Shown here one piece after another: positions 18,045 through 25,972 of a stretch of DNA of 64,000 nucleotides; position 1 is the first letter of the stretch, and each line of letters opens with the position of its first letter. This DNA comes from Prauserella salsuginis (GTDB lineage Bacteria; Actinomycetota; Actinomycetes; Mycobacteriales; Pseudonocardiaceae). A model generated the notes under the pieces. The model ran no database searches, had not been told where the DNA came from, and was given only the letters and a program-made list of their open reading frames with translations. Location: positions 80,393-144,392 of the forward strand of contig NZ_JANBBF010000001.1 in NCBI RefSeq assembly GCF_024648885.1. Direction: 5' to 3'. The position numbers were made by a program, and so were the translations under genes.

Positions 18045-18107
18045 CACAACACGGGCCCCGGGATGCACAACATGGGCCCCTGGATCGACAACACACGGGT
18101 TCGGGAC
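18045..18107 (-). repeat. Three 21-bp repeats, reverse orientation
   Basis: Units 18045-18065, 18066-18086 and 18087-18107 are the reverse complement of the forward family (plus-strand words CACAACACGGGCCCCGGG and CACAACATGGGCCCCTGG). They end 22 bases before the stop of the convergent gene. Confidence 0.8.
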
Positions 18108-18129
18108 GCTCGGAGGTGGGCGCGCGGGG

Positions 18130-19686
18130 TCACAGCAGCGGCGGGATGCGGGCGTCGATCAGGTTCGGGCCGGGCTCGGCGAGCGCCCGGCGGAACCGGT
18201 CGGCGAGTTCCTCCGCGGTGGTCGCCGTCGTGGCAGGCACGCCCATTCCCTCGGCGATCCTCGCGAAGTCGATGTCCGGAGTGGACAGGTCGAACAAGCC
18301 GGCCTTGGCGGGATCGACGTCGCCCGCGCCGGTGCGCTGCAGCTCCATCCGCAGGATCGCGTACGCCCGGTTGTTGAGGATCACCGTCGTCACGTTCAGT
18401 CCTTCGCGGGCCTGCGTCCACAGTGCCGAGATCGTGTACATCGCACTGCCGTCGGCCTGCAGGTTGATCACCGGCCGCTCCGGCGCCGCGACGGCGGCCC
18501 CCGTGGCGACGGGGATGCCCTGTCCTATGGCGCCGCCGGTGAGCGACAGGACGTCGTGGCGGGGTGCGCCAGCGGTGGCCGCGGCGACCAGCAGTCCGGA
18601 GGTGTTGGTCTCGTCGACGACGATCGCGTCGTCGGGCAGCAGCGCCCCGATGACGTCGGCCCAGTTCGCCACGGTCAGTTCCCCGGACGGCAGGTCCGGC
18701 CGGTGCGCGGGCGCGAGCGCGGGTTCGGTGTCGCGAGCGACCAGCTCGGCGAGCTCCTCGAGGGCGCCGGTGACGTCGTCACCCGGCTCGGCGAGCGTGT
18801 GCAGGGTGGCCTGCTCCGGTACGAGGTCGCCCCGTTTCCCGGGGTAGGCGAAGAACGTGGCGGGCGGTTTCGCGCCCGCGACGATCACGTGCCGGGTACC
18901 ATCCAGCTGCTGCTCGGCCTGTTCGGCGACGTATCCGAGCCGTTCCACGGTGGGCAGGCCCGCGCCGCGTTCCAGCCGGGCCGGGAATGTCTCGAGGAGC
19001 AGCCGCGCGCCCGTGGCCTCGGCGATGCGGCTCGCGGCCCGCAGCCCGCGTTCCCGGCATGCGACGCCGCCCAGCAGCAGGGTCACGGCCTCACCGCTCC
19101 GCAGTACGTGGGCGATGGGATCCACAGTGGACACCGGAGCCGGGGCACGGGGTGCGACCGGAGCGGAGGGGATTCCGCCGTCGCTCCACGAGGCGTCGGC
19201 GGGCAGGACCAGCGTCGCCACCCCGCCGGGAGCGTCCTGGGCCGCCGCGAGCGCCGCGGCGGCGTCCGGTCCCACGTCGGCGGGATTCTCGGAGCGCAGC
19301 ACCCGGCCGAGCGTGCCCGCCACGGCGTCGATGTCGGATTCCAACGGTGCGTCGAACAGCTTGTGATACGTGGCGTGGTCGCCGACGACGTTCACGACGG
19401 GCGAGTGTGCACGCCGTGCGTTGTGCAGGTTGGCCAGGCCGTTCCCGAGTCCGGGACCGAGGTGCAGCAACGTCACGCCGGGAGTGCCGCTCATCCGCGC
19501 GTAGCCGTCGGCCGCACCCGTGACGGCGCCCTCGGCGAGCCCGAGTACGCCCCGTACCCGCGGATCCGCCTCGAGTGCCGCGACGAAGTGCATCTCGGAC
19601 GTGCCCGGATTGGCGAACACCACCTCGACCCCGGCACCGGCCAACGTGGCCAGCAACGCCTGTGCGCCGGTCATGCTCTCGCCCAT
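18130..19686 (-). CDS. ThDP-dependent enzyme, acetolactate synthase large subunit/benzoylformate decarboxylase-like
   Basis: A 518-residue thiamine diphosphate enzyme with the three usual domains. Glu52 (GLAEGAVTGAADGYARMSG) is the cofactor-activating glutamate. The diphosphate/Mg motif is a variant ADGS...NN (LQADGSAMYTISALW, ending VILNNRAYAI), as in benzoylformate decarboxylases. The FAD segment typical of true acetolactate synthase is not evident. A decarboxylase or lyase of a 2-oxo acid is the best guess. ATG 19686 follows a weak AGGA. It lies 31 bases downstream of the FAD dehydrogenase gene in the same direction, so they may be co-expressed. Confidence 0.8.
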   Translation of the reverse strand: MGESMTGAQALLATLAGAGVEVVFANPGTSEMHFVAALEADPRVRGVLGLAEGAVTGAADGYARMSGTPGVTLLHLGPGLGNGLANLHNARRAHSPVVNVVGDHATYHKLFDAPLESDIDAVAGTLGRVLRSENPADVGPDAAAALAAAQDAPGGVATLVLPADASWSDGGIPSAPVAPRAPAPVSTVDPIAHVLRSGEAVTLLLGGVACRERGLRAASRIAEATGARLLLETFPARLERGAGLPTVERLGYVAEQAEQQLDGTRHVIVAGAKPPATFFAYPGKRGDLVPEQATLHTLAEPGDDVTGALEELAELVARDTEPALAPAHRPDLPSGELTVANWADVIGALLPDDAIVVDETNTSGLLVAAATAGAPRHDVLSLTGGAIGQGIPVATGAAVAAPERPVINLQADGSAMYTISALWTQAREGLNVTTVILNNRAYAILRMELQRTGAGDVDPAKAGLFDLSTPDIDFARIAEGMGVPATTATTAEELADRFRRALAEPGPNLIDARIPPLL

Positions 19687-19717
19687 GCGTGTCCTGCCGC
19701 CTTCCTGGAACGCTCGG

Positions 19718-21370
19718 TCAACCGGACTTGGCCAATGCCTCGCCCGCACGCTTGCCGGTGAACAGGCAGCCTCCGAGGAACGTGCCCTCGAGCGAGCGGT
19801 AGCCGTGCATGCCGCCACCGCCGAAGCCCGACGCCTCGCCCGCCGCGTACAGGCCCGGCACCGGCTCGCCCGTGTCGCCGAGTACGCGGCCGTCCAGGTC
19901 GGTCTCCAGGCCGCCGAGCGTCTTGCGGCTCAGCACGTGGAGCTTCACCGCGATGAGCGGGCCGGCCTTCGGGTCGAGCATGCGGTGTGGCGAGGCGACG
20001 CGCACGAGCTTGTCGCCGCGGAACTTCCGCGCCCCGCGCAGCGCAGTGATCTGCATGTCCTTGGTGAACTCGTTGCCGATCTCGCGGTCGCGGGCCACGA
20101 CTTCGCGTCGGATCTGCTCGACCGACAGCATGTCCTCGTCGGTCTTGGCGTTCATGCCGCGGACCAGGTCGTCGAGGTTGTCGGCGACCACGAAGTCGGG
20201 GCCCTTGTCGAGGAACGCCTGCACGGGGCCGGGTGGACCGGGCTTGACGCGCTGCAGTGTCATCCGCAGGTCCTTGCCCGTCAGGTCGGGGTTCTGCTCC
20301 GAACCGGACAGTGCGAACTCGCGCTCGACGATCTTCTGCGTCAGCACGAACCACGAGTGGTCGTGTCCGGTGCGGCGCAGGTGCGCCAGCGTGCCGAGTG
20401 TGTCGAACCCGGGGAACAGGGGAACGGGCAGCCGCTCGCCGGTCGCGTCGAACCACAGTGACGACGGCCCCGGCAGGATGCGGATGCCGTGCTGCGGCCA
20501 GACGGGCGAGTGGTTGTCGATGCCCTCGACGTAGTGCCACATGCGGTCGCGGTTGATCAGGTGCGCGCCCGCGGCCTCGCTGATGCCCAGCATGCGGCCG
20601 TCCACGTGCTCGGGGACGCCGGAGAGCATCGACCGCGGCGCTTCACCGAGGCGGCCGGGCCAGTTCTTGCGGATGAGGTCGTGGTTGCCGCCGATGCCGC
20701 CGCTGGCGACGAGCACGGCCTGGGCGCGGAGCCCGAACTCGCCGGTCACCTCGCGGGAACTGCTCTCGCCGCGGGCGACGTCGCTGGGGGCGAGTACCGA
20801 ACCGGTCACACCGTCGACGGCTCCGGCGGAGGTGGTCAGCTCGTCGACGCGATGCCGGAAGCGCAGCTCGACCTGTCCGCGGCCGACGGCCTCGCGAACC
20901 CGTCGTACGAACGGGTCGAGCACGCCGGGCCCGGTGCCCCAGGTGATGTGGAAGCGGGGCACGGAGTTGCCGTGGCCCATGGCGCCGTAACCGCCGCGCT
21001 CGGCCCAGCCGACCACCGGGAAGAACTTGATGCCCATCGCGGCGAGCCACGCCCGCTTCTCGCCGGCGGCGAAGTCGACGTAGGCCTCGGCCCAGCGGCG
21101 CGGCCAGGCGTCCTCGTCGCGGTCGAAACCGGCGGTGCCGACCCAGTCCTGCCAGGCGAGTTCGTGGGAGTCGCGGACACCGAGCCTGCGTTGCTCGGGG
21201 CTGTCCACGAGGAAGAGGCCGCCGAACGACCAGAAGGCCTGTCCGCCGAGGGAGGCCTCGGGTTCCTGTTCGACGACGATGACGCGCTTGCCCGCGTCGG
21301 CCAGCGTGGCCGTTGCGACCAGCCCGGCCAGTCCCGCGCCGACGACGATGACATCCGCGTCCATGGACAC
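19718..21370 (-). CDS. FAD-binding dehydrogenase, Rv0785/3-ketosteroid dehydrogenase-like
   Basis: A 550-residue flavoprotein of the fumarate reductase/succinate dehydrogenase flavoprotein superfamily. The N-terminal dinucleotide fold is DVIVVGAGLAGLVATATLAD with VVEQEPEASLGGQAFWS. A GGIGGNHDLIRKNWP motif lies mid-protein and a C-terminal GLYAAGEASGFGGGGMHGYR closes the FAD site. Actinobacterial relatives are annotated only as FAD-binding dehydrogenases. ATG 21364 is better spaced from GGAGG than GTG 21370. The substrate is not known, and steroid-type dehydrogenation is one option. Confidence 0.85.
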   Translation of the reverse strand: MSMDADVIVVGAGLAGLVATATLADAGKRVIVVEQEPEASLGGQAFWSFGGLFLVDSPEQRRLGVRDSHELAWQDWVGTAGFDRDEDAWPRRWAEAYVDFAAGEKRAWLAAMGIKFFPVVGWAERGGYGAMGHGNSVPRFHITWGTGPGVLDPFVRRVREAVGRGQVELRFRHRVDELTTSAGAVDGVTGSVLAPSDVARGESSSREVTGEFGLRAQAVLVASGGIGGNHDLIRKNWPGRLGEAPRSMLSGVPEHVDGRMLGISEAAGAHLINRDRMWHYVEGIDNHSPVWPQHGIRILPGPSSLWFDATGERLPVPLFPGFDTLGTLAHLRRTGHDHSWFVLTQKIVEREFALSGSEQNPDLTGKDLRMTLQRVKPGPPGPVQAFLDKGPDFVVADNLDDLVRGMNAKTDEDMLSVEQIRREVVARDREIGNEFTKDMQITALRGARKFRGDKLVRVASPHRMLDPKAGPLIAVKLHVLSRKTLGGLETDLDGRVLGDTGEPVPGLYAAGEASGFGGGGMHGYRSLEGTFLGGCLFTGKRAGEALAKSG

Positions 21371-21645
21371 CTCCGCTCCGAGTCGCCTGCAGGTTACCGC
21401 TGTGCCGCCGTTCCGAGACAGGGCCGCGGCGGATTTGCGGGCGGGCCGTCGGGAGCGGAGATCATGCGCGACGGCCGGTCATCGTGTGGCGGCGGATCAC
21501 AGCTTGGCGGCGGATCAGGGCACTGCGACGGCGGAGCGCCGGCCCGTGGAGGTGTCACCGGGCCGGCGCCGGGAGAGAGCCGAAGGGGCCGGTCCGCGCC
21601 AACGATACCGGCCCCTCGGTCACTCTCGGTGTCCTAGCAGGTGGT
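21371..21645. other. Intergenic region, 275 bp
   Basis: It holds the ribosome binding site of the FAD dehydrogenase and the terminator of the peptide gene. The rest is degenerate GGCGGATCA-type words with no supported gene. Confidence 0.5.
21585..21615 (-). terminator. Hairpin downstream of the 27-residue peptide gene
   Basis: Perfect 9-bp stem (21585-21593 with 21607-21615), 13-base loop, starting 31 bases after the peptide stop. On the minus strand it is followed by TTCGGCTC rather than a clean T-run. Confidence 0.6.
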
Positions 21646-21729
21646 TCAGACCAGCCAGCCCAGCAGGTGCGAGAGGTTGGCCAGAACCGACGTGATGATG
21701 TCGCCGCCGTGCATGGCAAAGTGCTGCAT
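21646..21729 (-). CDS. 27-residue amphipathic peptide, unknown function
   Basis: A very short gene supported by a textbook ribosome binding site: AAGGAG at 21744-21739, 9 bases before ATG 21729. The peptide begins MQHFAMHGGD and continues with a run of Ile, Leu and Val spaced by Thr, Ser, Asn and His, ending GWLV. This suggests one amphipathic or membrane-seeking helix without Lys or Arg. It has its own downstream hairpin and a long leader with a nested dyad at 21788-21814. The composition recalls small membrane-active or pore peptides, but no family is recognised. An internal ATG gives a 22-residue form. Confidence 0.6.
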   Translation of the reverse strand: MQHFAMHGGDIITSVLANLSHLLGWLV

Positions 21730-21787
21730 TTCGAGGGGCTCCTTCGTACTGGAGTGATTCGTTGACATCCGTGTGTTCGCGACGCAC

Positions 21788-21814
21788 ACGTTGCTTTCGA
21801 AAGCACGGCAACGT
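21788..21814. promoter_or_regulatory. Nested dyad, LacI-like centre, upstream of the peptide gene
   Basis: Outer arms ACGTTGC (21788-21794) and GCAACGT (21808-21814) enclose the perfect 12-bp palindrome GCTTTCGAAAGC (21793-21804). It lies 59-85 bases before the peptide start. TTGACA occurs on the minus strand about 15 bases further upstream (complement of tgtcaa near 21834). The role as operator is inferred. Confidence 0.5.
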
Positions 21815-22204
21815 TTTCAGCGCCCCCGGCCGCTGTCAAAAGGCCGCTCGAACCCTCGTCATGAAACGTGAAATCTTCTCATTCTAAACATGTAAGGCTT
21901 TCGTGTTTTTGTCTGGGTGGAGCGCGGGGTGGCGGGATCACGATGTGTGATGACAACGGACGTCGTCACGCTCGGTAATAACGATCATGAACCACGGTAG
22001 TGGCGTGTCGCCTCCCCGAAGGGTGACGCGAGATCACGTCACGTGAGTTCGATCGAACCACTCGTTCGAGGGAATGCCGGACCGGCTGCACGGCTCGTCG
22101 TCGCCCCGGCATGCCGGGGTCGGACACGCGGCAGGGGCGGAACCGGGAACGGGTGGCACCGACTCGGCAGCGGGTAGGACGCGGGTGAAACAGGGACACG
22201 GGTG

Positions 22205-22360
22205 AGGGACACGACAGCGGCGCGGACGACGGCGGCGCGGACACCACAGTGGCGCGGATACGACGGTGGCGCGTGGCTGCGGCGGGTCCGCGTCCGCCAG
22301 GCGCGCGGACACGACAGTGGCGCGGACACGACACGTGGCACTGATACGACAGCGGGGCGG
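22205..22360 (+). repeat. Degenerate 17-bp repeats (GGACACGACAGTGGCGC type)
   Basis: About six to seven imperfect copies, partly contiguous and interrupted near 22270-22305. The best copies are at about 22307-22340. They lie downstream of the DUF3830 gene. Confidence 0.6.
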
Positions 22361-22388
22361 GCACGCCGTGTCGGCATGCCCGCCCCGC
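22352..22388 (-). terminator. Hairpin terminator after the DUF3830 gene
   Basis: Perfect 12-bp G/C stem (22352-22363 with 22377-22388), 13-base loop, 21 bases after the minus-strand stop. No T-run is present. Confidence 0.65.
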
Positions 22389-22408
22389 TGGTGGCGGCTA
22401 CGCGCGTG

Positions 22409-22906
22409 TCAGGCGCGCGCGTACGTCATCGTCTCGCCCTCGACACCGCGTAGCCACATGTCCTGTGCGGCCGTGGCCATGGCGTCGAGGCCCTCCTCGA
22501 TCGTGGCGAACACGTTGCCCGGCACCCAGCCCGCGTCGCCGTTGATGAGCAGATTGTTGCGGCCGTAGAAGATCGCCAGGTCGGTGGCGCCCCGGTCGCT
22601 GTGTGCCTCGCTGTCGGTGTCGTAGCCGTAGGCCGGGTTGCCGATCTCCCACGGTTCGAAGCCGAAGTAGCAGACGTCGCCGGGGATCGGGGTGATCGTC
22701 GGGTTCTCCCGTCCCGGTTTCGGGTCGGCGAACGGCGGCACGAGCGTGTAGATCTCGTTCCTGGCGTACTTCGCGTGATACGCCGACCCGCTCTGCGGCA
22801 GCGCGTCCCACACGGCCTGGCACGTCCGCGGCGCCTCGTCGTCCAGCAGGCGCGCGCGGCAGGACACGCCGCGTTTGTCCAGTGTGATCGTGATGTACCT
22901 GCTCAC
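22409..22906 (-). CDS. DUF3830 family protein (cyclophilin-like fold)
   Basis: A 165-residue soluble protein of the DUF3830 family, which is cyclophilin-like. Recognisable stretches are an N-terminal YITITLDKRG strand, the CQAVWDALPQSG helix and the YFGFEPWEIGNPAYGYD and IFYGRNNLLINGDAGWVPGN segments. Biochemical function is not established. Family members are often encoded beside catabolic enzymes. GTG 22906 starts 14 bases after the aminotransferase stop, so the two form an operon. It probably belongs to the GntR-controlled regulon of this region. Confidence 0.75.
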   Translation of the reverse strand: MSRYITITLDKRGVSCRARLLDDEAPRTCQAVWDALPQSGSAYHAKYARNEIYTLVPPFADPKPGRENPTITPIPGDVCYFGFEPWEIGNPAYGYDTDSEAHSDRGATDLAIFYGRNNLLINGDAGWVPGNVFATIEEGLDAMATAAQDMWLRGVEGETMTYARA

Positions 22907-22920
22907 TGTGCGCCCGCCCG

Positions 22921-24174
22921 CTACTTCGTCACCTCGGCCACGACATCGGCCCAGATCTCCAGTGCCTCGTCGACCTGTTCGGAGGTGACGACCAGCGGCG
23001 GGATCATGCGGACGACGTTCATGTACGCCCCGCACGTGAGCATCAGCAGACCCCGTTCGGCCGCGAGCTTCTGCGCCGCCTGCGCCGTCGCGTTGTCCGG
23101 CTTGCCGTCCGCGGTCGTGAACTCGGAGCCCACGAGCAGACCGAGGCCGCGCACGTCACCGATCGCCGGCGTCTTCTCGGCGACCGCCCGCGCACCGGCG
23201 AGCAGCTGCTCGCCCCGCTCGGCCGCGTTGGCGACCAGGTTCTCGTCGCGGATGACGTCGAGGGTCGCGACGGCCGCCGCACACGAGACGGCGTTGCCGC
23301 CGTAGGTGCCGCCCTGCGAACCGGGGAACGCCTTCGCCATCAGGTCCGCGCTCGCGGCGATGCCGGACAGCGGGAAGCCGCTGGCAAGGCCCTTGGCGAT
23401 CGTGATGAGGTCGGGCCGGACGCCGAAGTGGTCGTGGCCCCAGAACTTGCCGGTGCGGCCGAACCCGGTCTGGATCTCGTCGACCACGAGCAGGATTCCG
23501 TGCTCGTCGGCGCGCTCGCGCAGGCCCGCCATGAACTCGGGGTTCGCCGGGACGTAACCGCCCTCGCCGAGCATCGGCTCGATGAAGAACGCCGCCGTCT
23601 CGCCGGGCGCGGTGGCGGTGGCGAACAGGTAGTCGAGCTCGCGGAGTGCGAAGTCGGTGGCGGTCTTCTCGTCCCAGCCGTAGTGGTAGGCGAACGGGAA
23701 CGGCGCCATGTGCACGCCGCCCATCAGAGGTGAGATGCCCGCGCTGAACCGCGTGCCTGACGTGGTCATGGTGGCGGTGGCGACCGTGCGGCCGTGGAAC
23801 CCGCCCTGGAACACCACGACGTTGGGCCTGCCGGTGGCCTGCCGGGCCAGCCGTAGCGCGGCCTCGACGGCCTCGCTGCCGGAGTTGGCGAAGAACAGCG
23901 AGTCGAGGCCTGTCGGCAGCACGTCGCCGAGTCGCTCCGACAGTTCGAGCAGCGGCTTGTGCATCACGGTCGTGTACTGGCCGTGGACGAGCTTGCCGAC
24001 CTGCTCCTGCGCTGCGGCCACGACGCGCGGGTGGCAGTGTCCGGTGCTGGTGACACCGATACCCGCGGTGAAGTCGAGGTGCCTGCGGCCGTCGGTGTCG
24101 TACAGATACGCACCTTCGCCGTGGTCGACGACTACCGGGGTCGCCTGCTTGAGCAGAGGGGACAGCGTGGCCAT
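22921..24174 (-). CDS. Class III (omega) aminotransferase, 4-aminobutyrate aminotransferase-like
   Basis: A 417-residue PLP enzyme of fold type I. It transfers the terminal amino group of an omega-amino acid to a 2-oxo acid, giving a semialdehyde. The PLP lysine is Lys261 (ITIAKGLASGFPLSG). Also seen are FFANSGSEAVEAALRLARQ, the VVDEIQTGFGRTGKFW aspartate motif and a GGTYGGNAVSCAAA segment. ATG 24174 lies behind AAGGAG. The divergent aldehyde dehydrogenase fits oxidation of the semialdehyde. Whether the substrate is GABA or a hydroxylated or other omega-amino acid cannot be decided here. Confidence 0.88.
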   Translation of the reverse strand: MATLSPLLKQATPVVVDHGEGAYLYDTDGRRHLDFTAGIGVTSTGHCHPRVVAAAQEQVGKLVHGQYTTVMHKPLLELSERLGDVLPTGLDSLFFANSGSEAVEAALRLARQATGRPNVVVFQGGFHGRTVATATMTTSGTRFSAGISPLMGGVHMAPFPFAYHYGWDEKTATDFALRELDYLFATATAPGETAAFFIEPMLGEGGYVPANPEFMAGLRERADEHGILLVVDEIQTGFGRTGKFWGHDHFGVRPDLITIAKGLASGFPLSGIAASADLMAKAFPGSQGGTYGGNAVSCAAAVATLDVIRDENLVANAAERGEQLLAGARAVAEKTPAIGDVRGLGLLVGSEFTTADGKPDNATAQAAQKLAAERGLLMLTCGAYMNVVRMIPPLVVTSEQVDEALEIWADVVAEVTK

Positions 24175-24505
24175 GACTGGGGCTCCTTCTCGGGTTCCGG
24201 GGGCTGACCTCGTCCGGCGTCGGTGTCACCGGTTGCCGGACGCGGTGGTTCCGGTCCAGGCTCGAACCCGGCGCCATCGGGCCGTGGTTCCGGGTCCGGA
24301 GTCCGCGGCCGACGGGGTTGTAGATTGTCAACAATGTTCGTAGCATAGCCATGCGGGCGGCGCAATGACGCCTCGTGGGAACGGAGCCGATGCCCGTGAC
24401 GGGCAGGAGTTCCGGCGAGAGGCACGACTCGGTTATGGGTCGTCTGTGCGCGGGCCGGGAACCCCGATCACACGTGGGATCTTCGACGAACTTGGGAGCT
24501 GTGGC
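24175..24505. other. Divergent promoter region, 331 bp
   Basis: It separates the aminotransferase operon (minus) and the aldehyde dehydrogenase operon (plus). The only strong signals are the GntR-type operator and the overlapping plus-strand promoter at 24318-24346. No gene is supported. Confidence 0.6.
24318..24346 (+). promoter_or_regulatory. Promoter with embedded GntR/FCD operator
   Basis: TTGTAG (24318-24323), a 17-base spacer and TAGCAT (24341-24346). The spacer contains ATTGTCAACAAT (24324-24335), a TTGT-NN-ACAA operator typical of FadR/FCD GntR proteins. The exact reverse complement recurs at 29437-29448. Binding here would block plus-strand transcription and probably also the divergent operon. 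Confidence 0.65.
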
Positions 24506-25972
24506 ATGAGCACGGTCAGTGAAGCCGGTGTCGTCTCGGCGGTGAACAAGGAACTGTTCATCGGCGGCAAATGGGCCCCGGCGGCCGGAAACGCGACGTT
24601 CGACGTCCACGATCCGGCGACGGGCGAGGTGTTGTGCGCGGTCGCGGACGCCTCGCCGCAGGACGGCATCGCCGCACTCGAGGCCGCGTCCGCCGCGCAG
24701 GCCGACTGGGCCGCGTACCCACCGCGGGAACGTGGCGAGATTCTGCGGCGGGCCTACGAGAAGCTCATGGCGCGGCAGGACGAACTCGGACTGCTGATGA
24801 CGCTCGAGATGGGCAAGCCGCTCGCCGAGGCCAAGGGGGAGATCGCCTACGCGGCCGAGTTCTTCCGCTGGTTCGCAGAGGAAGCGGTGCGGATCGACGG
24901 CGGCTACGCCGTCGCACCCAACGGCAGTGGGCGGTTCCTCGTCACCAAGCAGCCGGTCGGCCCGTGCCTGCTGATCACCCCGTGGAACTTCCCCATGGCG
25001 ATGGGCACGCGGAAGATCGGTCCCGCCGTCGCCGCGGGCTGCACGATGGTCATCAAGCCCGCCGCGCAGACGCCGTTGTCGATGCTGGCGCTCGCGGGCA
25101 TCCTCGCGGAGGCCGGTCTGCCGGACGGCGTGCTCAATGTCGTCACGACCACGCAGGCGGGCGGCGTGATGGAGCCGATGATCCGCGACGGGCGCGCGCG
25201 GAAGCTCTCGTTCACCGGCTCGACGGGCGTGGGCCGCAAACTCCTCGAACAGTGCGCCGGAACCGTCATGCGGACGTCGATGGAGCTGGGCGGCAACGCG
25301 CCGTTCGTCGTGTTCGACGACGCCGATCTCGACGCGGCCGTCGACGGCGCGATGCAGGCCAAGATGCGCAACATCGGCGAGGCGTGCACGGCGGCCAACC
25401 GGTTCTACGTGCACAGCTCCGTGGCCGACGAGTTCTCGCGCAAGCTCACCGAGCGTATGGAAGGCCTGCCCATCGGTCGTGGCACCGAGGACGGCATCGT
25501 GGTGGGCCCGCTGATCGACTCCGCCGCGATCGAGAAGGTGTCGGCGCTCGTCGGTGACGCGGCGCAGCGGGGGGCGACCGTGCTCACCGGTGGTGCCACT
25601 GTGGACGGTCCCGGCAACTTCTACCAGCCGACGGTCCTGAAGAACGTGCCGCAAGAGGCCCGGATGACGTCGGAGGAGATCTTCGGCCCGGTGGCGCCGG
25701 TCTCGACCTTCGATACCGAGGACGAGGCGATCGCGGCGGCCAACGACACCGAGTACGGCCTCGTCGGCTACGTCTACACGCAGAACCTCACCCGGGCGAT
25801 CCGCGTCAGCGAGCGGCTCGAGACGGGCATGGTCGGATTGAACCAGGGCGTGGTGTCGAACCCCGCTGCGCCGTTCGGCGGCGTCAAGCAGTCCGGGCTC
25901 GGGCGCGAGGGCGGCACGGTCGGCATCGACGAGTTCCTGGAGACGAAGTACATCGCGGTGGGTGGCCTGTGA
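24506..25972 (+). CDS. NAD(P)+-dependent aldehyde dehydrogenase, succinate-semialdehyde dehydrogenase type
   Basis: A 488-residue ALDH. The catalytic residues are Glu260 (MELGGNAPFVVF) and Cys294 (GEACTAANRFYV). The cofactor-binding ITPWNFPMAM and SFTGSTGVGRKLLEQ motifs are present, and the C-terminal PFGGVKQSGLGREGG is that of GabD-like enzymes. ATG 24506 follows GGGAGC. It should oxidise the semialdehyde made by the divergent aminotransferase to a dicarboxylate. Its stop overlaps the next start as GTGA, so it is coupled to the tartrate/D-malate dehydrogenase gene. Confidence 0.88.
   Translation: MSTVSEAGVVSAVNKELFIGGKWAPAAGNATFDVHDPATGEVLCAVADASPQDGIAALEAASAAQADWAAYPPRERGEILRRAYEKLMARQDELGLLMTLEMGKPLAEAKGEIAYAAEFFRWFAEEAVRIDGGYAVAPNGSGRFLVTKQPVGPCLLITPWNFPMAMGTRKIGPAVAAGCTMVIKPAAQTPLSMLALAGILAEAGLPDGVLNVVTTTQAGGVMEPMIRDGRARKLSFTGSTGVGRKLLEQCAGTVMRTSMELGGNAPFVVFDDADLDAAVDGAMQAKMRNIGEACTAANRFYVHSSVADEFSRKLTERMEGLPIGRGTEDGIVVGPLIDSAAIEKVSALVGDAAQRGATVLTGGATVDGPGNFYQPTVLKNVPQEARMTSEEIFGPVAPVSTFDTEDEAIAAANDTEYGLVGYVYTQNLTRAIRVSERLETGMVGLNQGVVSNPAAPFGGVKQSGLGREGGTVGIDEFLETKYIAVGGL

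Larger units (their letters stand above)
17736..18129. other. Convergent intergenic region, 394 bp, repeats only
   Basis: It lies between the fadB stop and the stop of the minus-strand ThDP enzyme. It holds the fadB hairpin, the forward 21-bp array and the reverse array. I see no supported gene. Confidence 0.7.
21730..22408. other. Intergenic region, 679 bp, regulatory elements and repeats
   Basis: It contains the peptide leader and dyad, then an A/T-rich stretch at about 21850-21915 that is unusual for this genome and may hold a minus-strand promoter (TAGAAT). Next come degenerate 17-bp repeats at 22205-22360 and a hairpin at 22352-22388. No further gene is supported. Confidence 0.6.

Noticed and set aside
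15531..18068. 845-codon open frame antisense to fadB
   Set aside because: Same effect. Translation is low-complexity Arg/Leu/Asp/Val, whereas fadB shows full crotonase and dehydrogenase motifs.
17828..18107. Possible CRISPR array
   Set aside because: The 21-bp units are contiguous without spacers, degenerate, and occur in both orientations. No cas genes are present.
21555..21839. A longer 94-codon reading on the minus strand covering the peptide gene
   Set aside because: It has no ribosome binding site and Arg/Ser/Pro-rich shadow composition. The 27-codon frame has an optimal AAGGAG and a hydrophobic peptide pattern.
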